DNA of 19,215 nucleotides from an uncultured Odoribacter sp. (GTDB taxonomy: Bacteria > Bacteroidota > Bacteroidia > Bacteroidales > Marinifilaceae): assembly GCA_947039985.1 (NCBI GenBank), contig CAMRAP010000008.1, positions 1 through 19,215 on the forward strand, given 5' to 3'. Made by a program: the position numbers and the translations under genes. Of this stretch, positions 17,217 to 19,215 are shown piece by piece. Numbering within the stretch: the stretch's first letter is position 1; the number at the start of each line of letters is the position of its first letter. The notes under the pieces are model-generated. The model saw nothing but the letters and a program-made list of their open reading frames with translations, had not been told where the DNA came from and did not search any database.

Positions 17217-18009
17217 CACAGCATATCTATCTCCTTTTCTGAAAGGAGAAGAGTACCATATTGGTATTGTATTGGGTAGTGGTTTAGGCAAATTGGGCGA
17301 ATCGATTGAGGTGCTACACACAATACCTTACGAGGGAATACCTAACTTTCCAAAATCTACAGTAGAAGGCCATGCCGGCTGTTTGCTCATAGGTAAATTT
17401 GGAGGCAAGAATGTTATTGTCATGCAGGGACGCTTTCATTTTTACGAGGGTTATTCGATGCAGGAAGTTACATTTCCTATACGTGTACTCCATGATCTAG
17501 GAGTGTCACAGCTACTAGTATCCAATGCTGCAGGAGGAGTAAACACCTCTTTTATGGTTGGCGACCTAATGATGATAAACGATCATATCAATCTATTCCC
17601 AGAACATCCTTTGCGTGGTAAAAACATGGACGATAAAGGTCCACGCTTTCCAGGCATGACAGATGCCTATAGTCCACGTATCTGCGAAATAGCAAAAGAG
17701 TGTGCAAAAACTCTGGATATCAGCCTACAAGAAGGCGTATATGCAGGCTTACAAGGACCTTCGTTTGAAACCCCTGCTGAATACAATTGGATTCGAGTGA
17801 TAGGTGGTGATGCCGTTGGCATGTCTACTGTTCCTGAAATTATCGTTGCTCGTCACATGAATATGGAATGTTTTGGAATCTCTGTCATCACAAATAGTAC
17901 CGCATCTCCCGAATTAATTAAAACATCACATAAAGAGGTTCAAACGGTTGGTAATACAGCACAACCACAAATGACTGCTTTATTCCGTGCCATTATCAGT
18001 AAACTGTAA
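17194..18009 (+). CDS. Purine nucleoside phosphorylase, trimeric 6-oxopurine type
   Basis: 271 residues, normal for trimeric PNP, which splits inosine and guanosine with phosphate into base and (deoxy)ribose 1-phosphate in purine salvage. Residues matching the human enzyme are present: the phosphate-site Ser in VLGSGLG (S29, human S33), the His in VEGHAG (H60, human H64), the Arg in GRFHFYEGY (R80, human R84), the base-binding Glu in QGPSFETPAEY (E192, human E201), Met-Ser in VGMSTVPE (M210-S211), and Asn in VITNST (N234, human N243), which favours 6-oxopurines over adenosine. The ATG at 17194 lies inside the end of lpxK, with a 23-base overlap, and no other Met is close. A hairpin terminator follows the stop. 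Other names in use are punA and deoD-like; the symbol is left open. Confidence 0.93.
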   Translation: MFEKIKNSTAYLSPFLKGEEYHIGIVLGSGLGKLGESIEVLHTIPYEGIPNFPKSTVEGHAGCLLIGKFGGKNVIVMQGRFHFYEGYSMQEVTFPIRVLHDLGVSQLLVSNAAGGVNTSFMVGDLMMINDHINLFPEHPLRGKNMDDKGPRFPGMTDAYSPRICEIAKECAKTLDISLQEGVYAGLQGPSFETPAEYNWIRVIGGDAVGMSTVPEIIVARHMNMECFGISVITNSTASPELIKTSHKEVQTVGNTAQPQMTALFRAIISKL

Positions 18010-18011
18010 AA

Positions 18012-18042
18012 AAATGTGCCATCTTTGAAAGATGACACATTT
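18012..18042 (+). terminator. Hairpin after pnp, likely operon terminator
   Basis: AAATGTG (18012-18018) pairs with CACATTT (18036-18042), and after one C-A mismatch CATCT (18020-18024) pairs with AGATG (18030-18034) around a TTGAA loop. The stem ends in TTT and lies 3 bases past the pnp stop, closing the sppA-lpxK-pnp unit. Confidence 0.65.
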
Positions 18043-18099
18043 ATGTTTAGCATACCTATATGTAGTTATTCTTTTTCTTTAAATACCTAAAATGGGGTA

Positions 18100-18130
18100 T
18101 TTCCCTAAAAAATGAATACATCTACCTTTG
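18100..18130 (+). promoter_or_regulatory. Candidate promoter of the TonB-receptor gene (TTTC-N19-TACCTTTG)
   Basis: TACCTTTG at 18123-18130 is a full TAnnTTTG match, and TTTC at 18100-18103 stands exactly 19 bases upstream, the same arrangement as before the SulP gene. The start of transcription near 18137 would leave a leader of only about 6-12 bases. Confidence 0.6.
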
Positions 18131-18142
18131 CCACATATTTAA

Positions 18143-19215
18143 ATGATTATGTTGCTTGGTATTTTACGTATAACTTTCATTCTTATCGCTCTCTCCACGA
18201 CGAGCAATGCTCAAGTCAATTTCTCTCTTGGTGGGAGAGTATATGATATGCATCATAATCATTCACTTCTATTTGCAAGCATTCAGTTAAAAAACAAGCA
18301 AAGTAAAAAATATTACAGTGCCATTACTGATGACAAGGGTAATTACTACATTCCCCATATTAAAGCTGGAGAATATGATCTATATACACATTACTTAGGA
18401 TATGAAAAAAATCAAACGTCTATATCTATTACTCAAAACAAAACATATGACATAAAATTAACACCCTTATTACTAGATCTTGACGAAGTTATTGTAACGG
18501 CATCCGAATCGAAAGGCCTAACAAGTGCATCCAAGCACCGCAATGCGTCATTTACAACCCAGCAGTTTTACTGATATTCTAGAGCTTCTTCCTGGGGGAA
18601 AATCATCTGACCCCAATATGGGATCAGTCAATTTAATCAAGTTGAGAGAGGCTGGAACGAGTGATATGTCATCCCTTGGAGTCGGATTTATGATTGATGG
18701 AGTCCCTATCAGTAATGATGCGAATCTTCAAATGATTAATGGCACAGGGAACCTTGGTAATGGACGTGAGATCATTTCAAAAGGCATCGACATGCGAACT
18801 ATTTCAACAGACAATATTGAAAGTGTTGAGATCATTAGAGGGATTCCTTCGGCAGAGTATGGCGACCTAACCAATGGTCTCGTTATCATCAACAGAAAGA
18901 GTAGAGCAACTCCATATACAGCGCGTTTTAAAGCTGATCAATACAGTAAATTATTATCTATTGGTAAAGGTTTACGAATCGGAAGGAATAACGATATTAT
19001 CAATTTAGACCTGAGTTACTTGGACTCGAAAATAGATCCACGAAATAGTTTTGAAAACTATAAACGCATCACTGCATCTGCAAGGTGGCATGGAAACCGT
19101 GAAATAGAAAAAGGCGCAATGAAGTGGAATATTAACGCAGACTATACCGGTTCTTTTGATGATGTCAAAGTAGATAAGGATATAACAGTAAGAGATGATA
19201 GCTATCAATCATCCT
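18143..19215 (+). pseudogene. TonB-dependent outer-membrane receptor, 5' part, with a frameshift
   Basis: The first reading frame (18143-18574) gives a signal peptide (ending near STTSNAQ; the ATG at 18149 is an alternative start), a carboxypeptidase-regulatory-like beta domain (about residues 27-108; GRVYDMHHNHSLLFASIQL, DDKGNYYIPHIKAGEYDLY) and the TonB-box-like DEVIVTASESKGLTSASK, then hits a stop at 18572-18574. The frame shifted by one base, open from 18522 to the end of the window, continues as the receptor plug: AMRHLQPSSFTDILELLPGG, GFMIDGVPISND, VEIIRGIPSAEYGDLTNGLV, then the first barrel strands. The two parts join smoothly only if reading changes frame near 18533-18540. Relatives carry a few extra residues at this join, so a small deletion (2 or 8 bases) is the simplest reading; a sequencing error is the alternative. 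The substrate is unknown. The 3' end lies beyond the window. Confidence 0.85.

Overview
This window looks like a chromosomal segment of a Gram-negative member of the phylum Bacteroidota, most likely order Bacteroidales. The supporting signs are the AT-rich sequence, promoter-like TAnnTTTG boxes in front of most transcription units, a Bacteroidota-restricted DUF4290 gene, a TonB-dependent receptor with an N-terminal carboxypeptidase-regulatory-like domain, a lipid A kinase (LpxK), and a protein with a type B type IX secretion (T9SS) sorting domain. That last feature argues for a T9SS-bearing Bacteroidales lineage rather than a typical gut Bacteroides. I cannot name the genus.

Layout: (1) the 3' end of an M16 zinc-peptidase-like gene (1-1188, +), closed by an 18-bp hairpin. 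(2) Two minus-strand genes: a secreted GH2 beta-galactosidase (1309-4413) and, upstream of it behind a terminator hairpin, a PurF-like phosphoribosyltransferase (4496-5914). (3) Divergent from PurF, a SulP anion transporter with a STAS domain (6118-7791, +), converging on a T9SS-targeted PKD-type surface protein (7800-9116, -). (4) Divergent from that, a UvrD/PcrA helicase (9232-11496, +). (5) A 200-nt leader followed by DUF4290 and folK (11699-12870, +), which converge on and overlap murA (12854-14161, -). (6) A tight plus-strand operon sppA-lpxK-purine nucleoside phosphorylase (14340-18009), ended by a hairpin. (7) The start of a TonB-dependent receptor gene (18143 to the window edge) that carries a frameshift.

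Most genes are housekeeping: cell wall (murA), outer membrane (lpxK), folate (folK), DNA repair (uvrD/pcrA), membrane proteolysis (sppA) and purine salvage (pnp). No mobile element, CRISPR array, tRNA or rRNA is visible. No intergenic gap exceeds about 210 bases.

The items most worth a second look are: the PurF-like protein, whose glutaminase active site is gone although its phosphoribosyltransferase motif and four Fe-S cysteines remain; a 21-bp hairpin followed by a T-run inside the folK coding sequence; the TonB-receptor frameshift; a MurA with Asp in place of the fosfomycin-target Cys; and a duplicated bipartite motif in the DUF4290-folK leader. I did not find a convincing wholly new multi-gene system.
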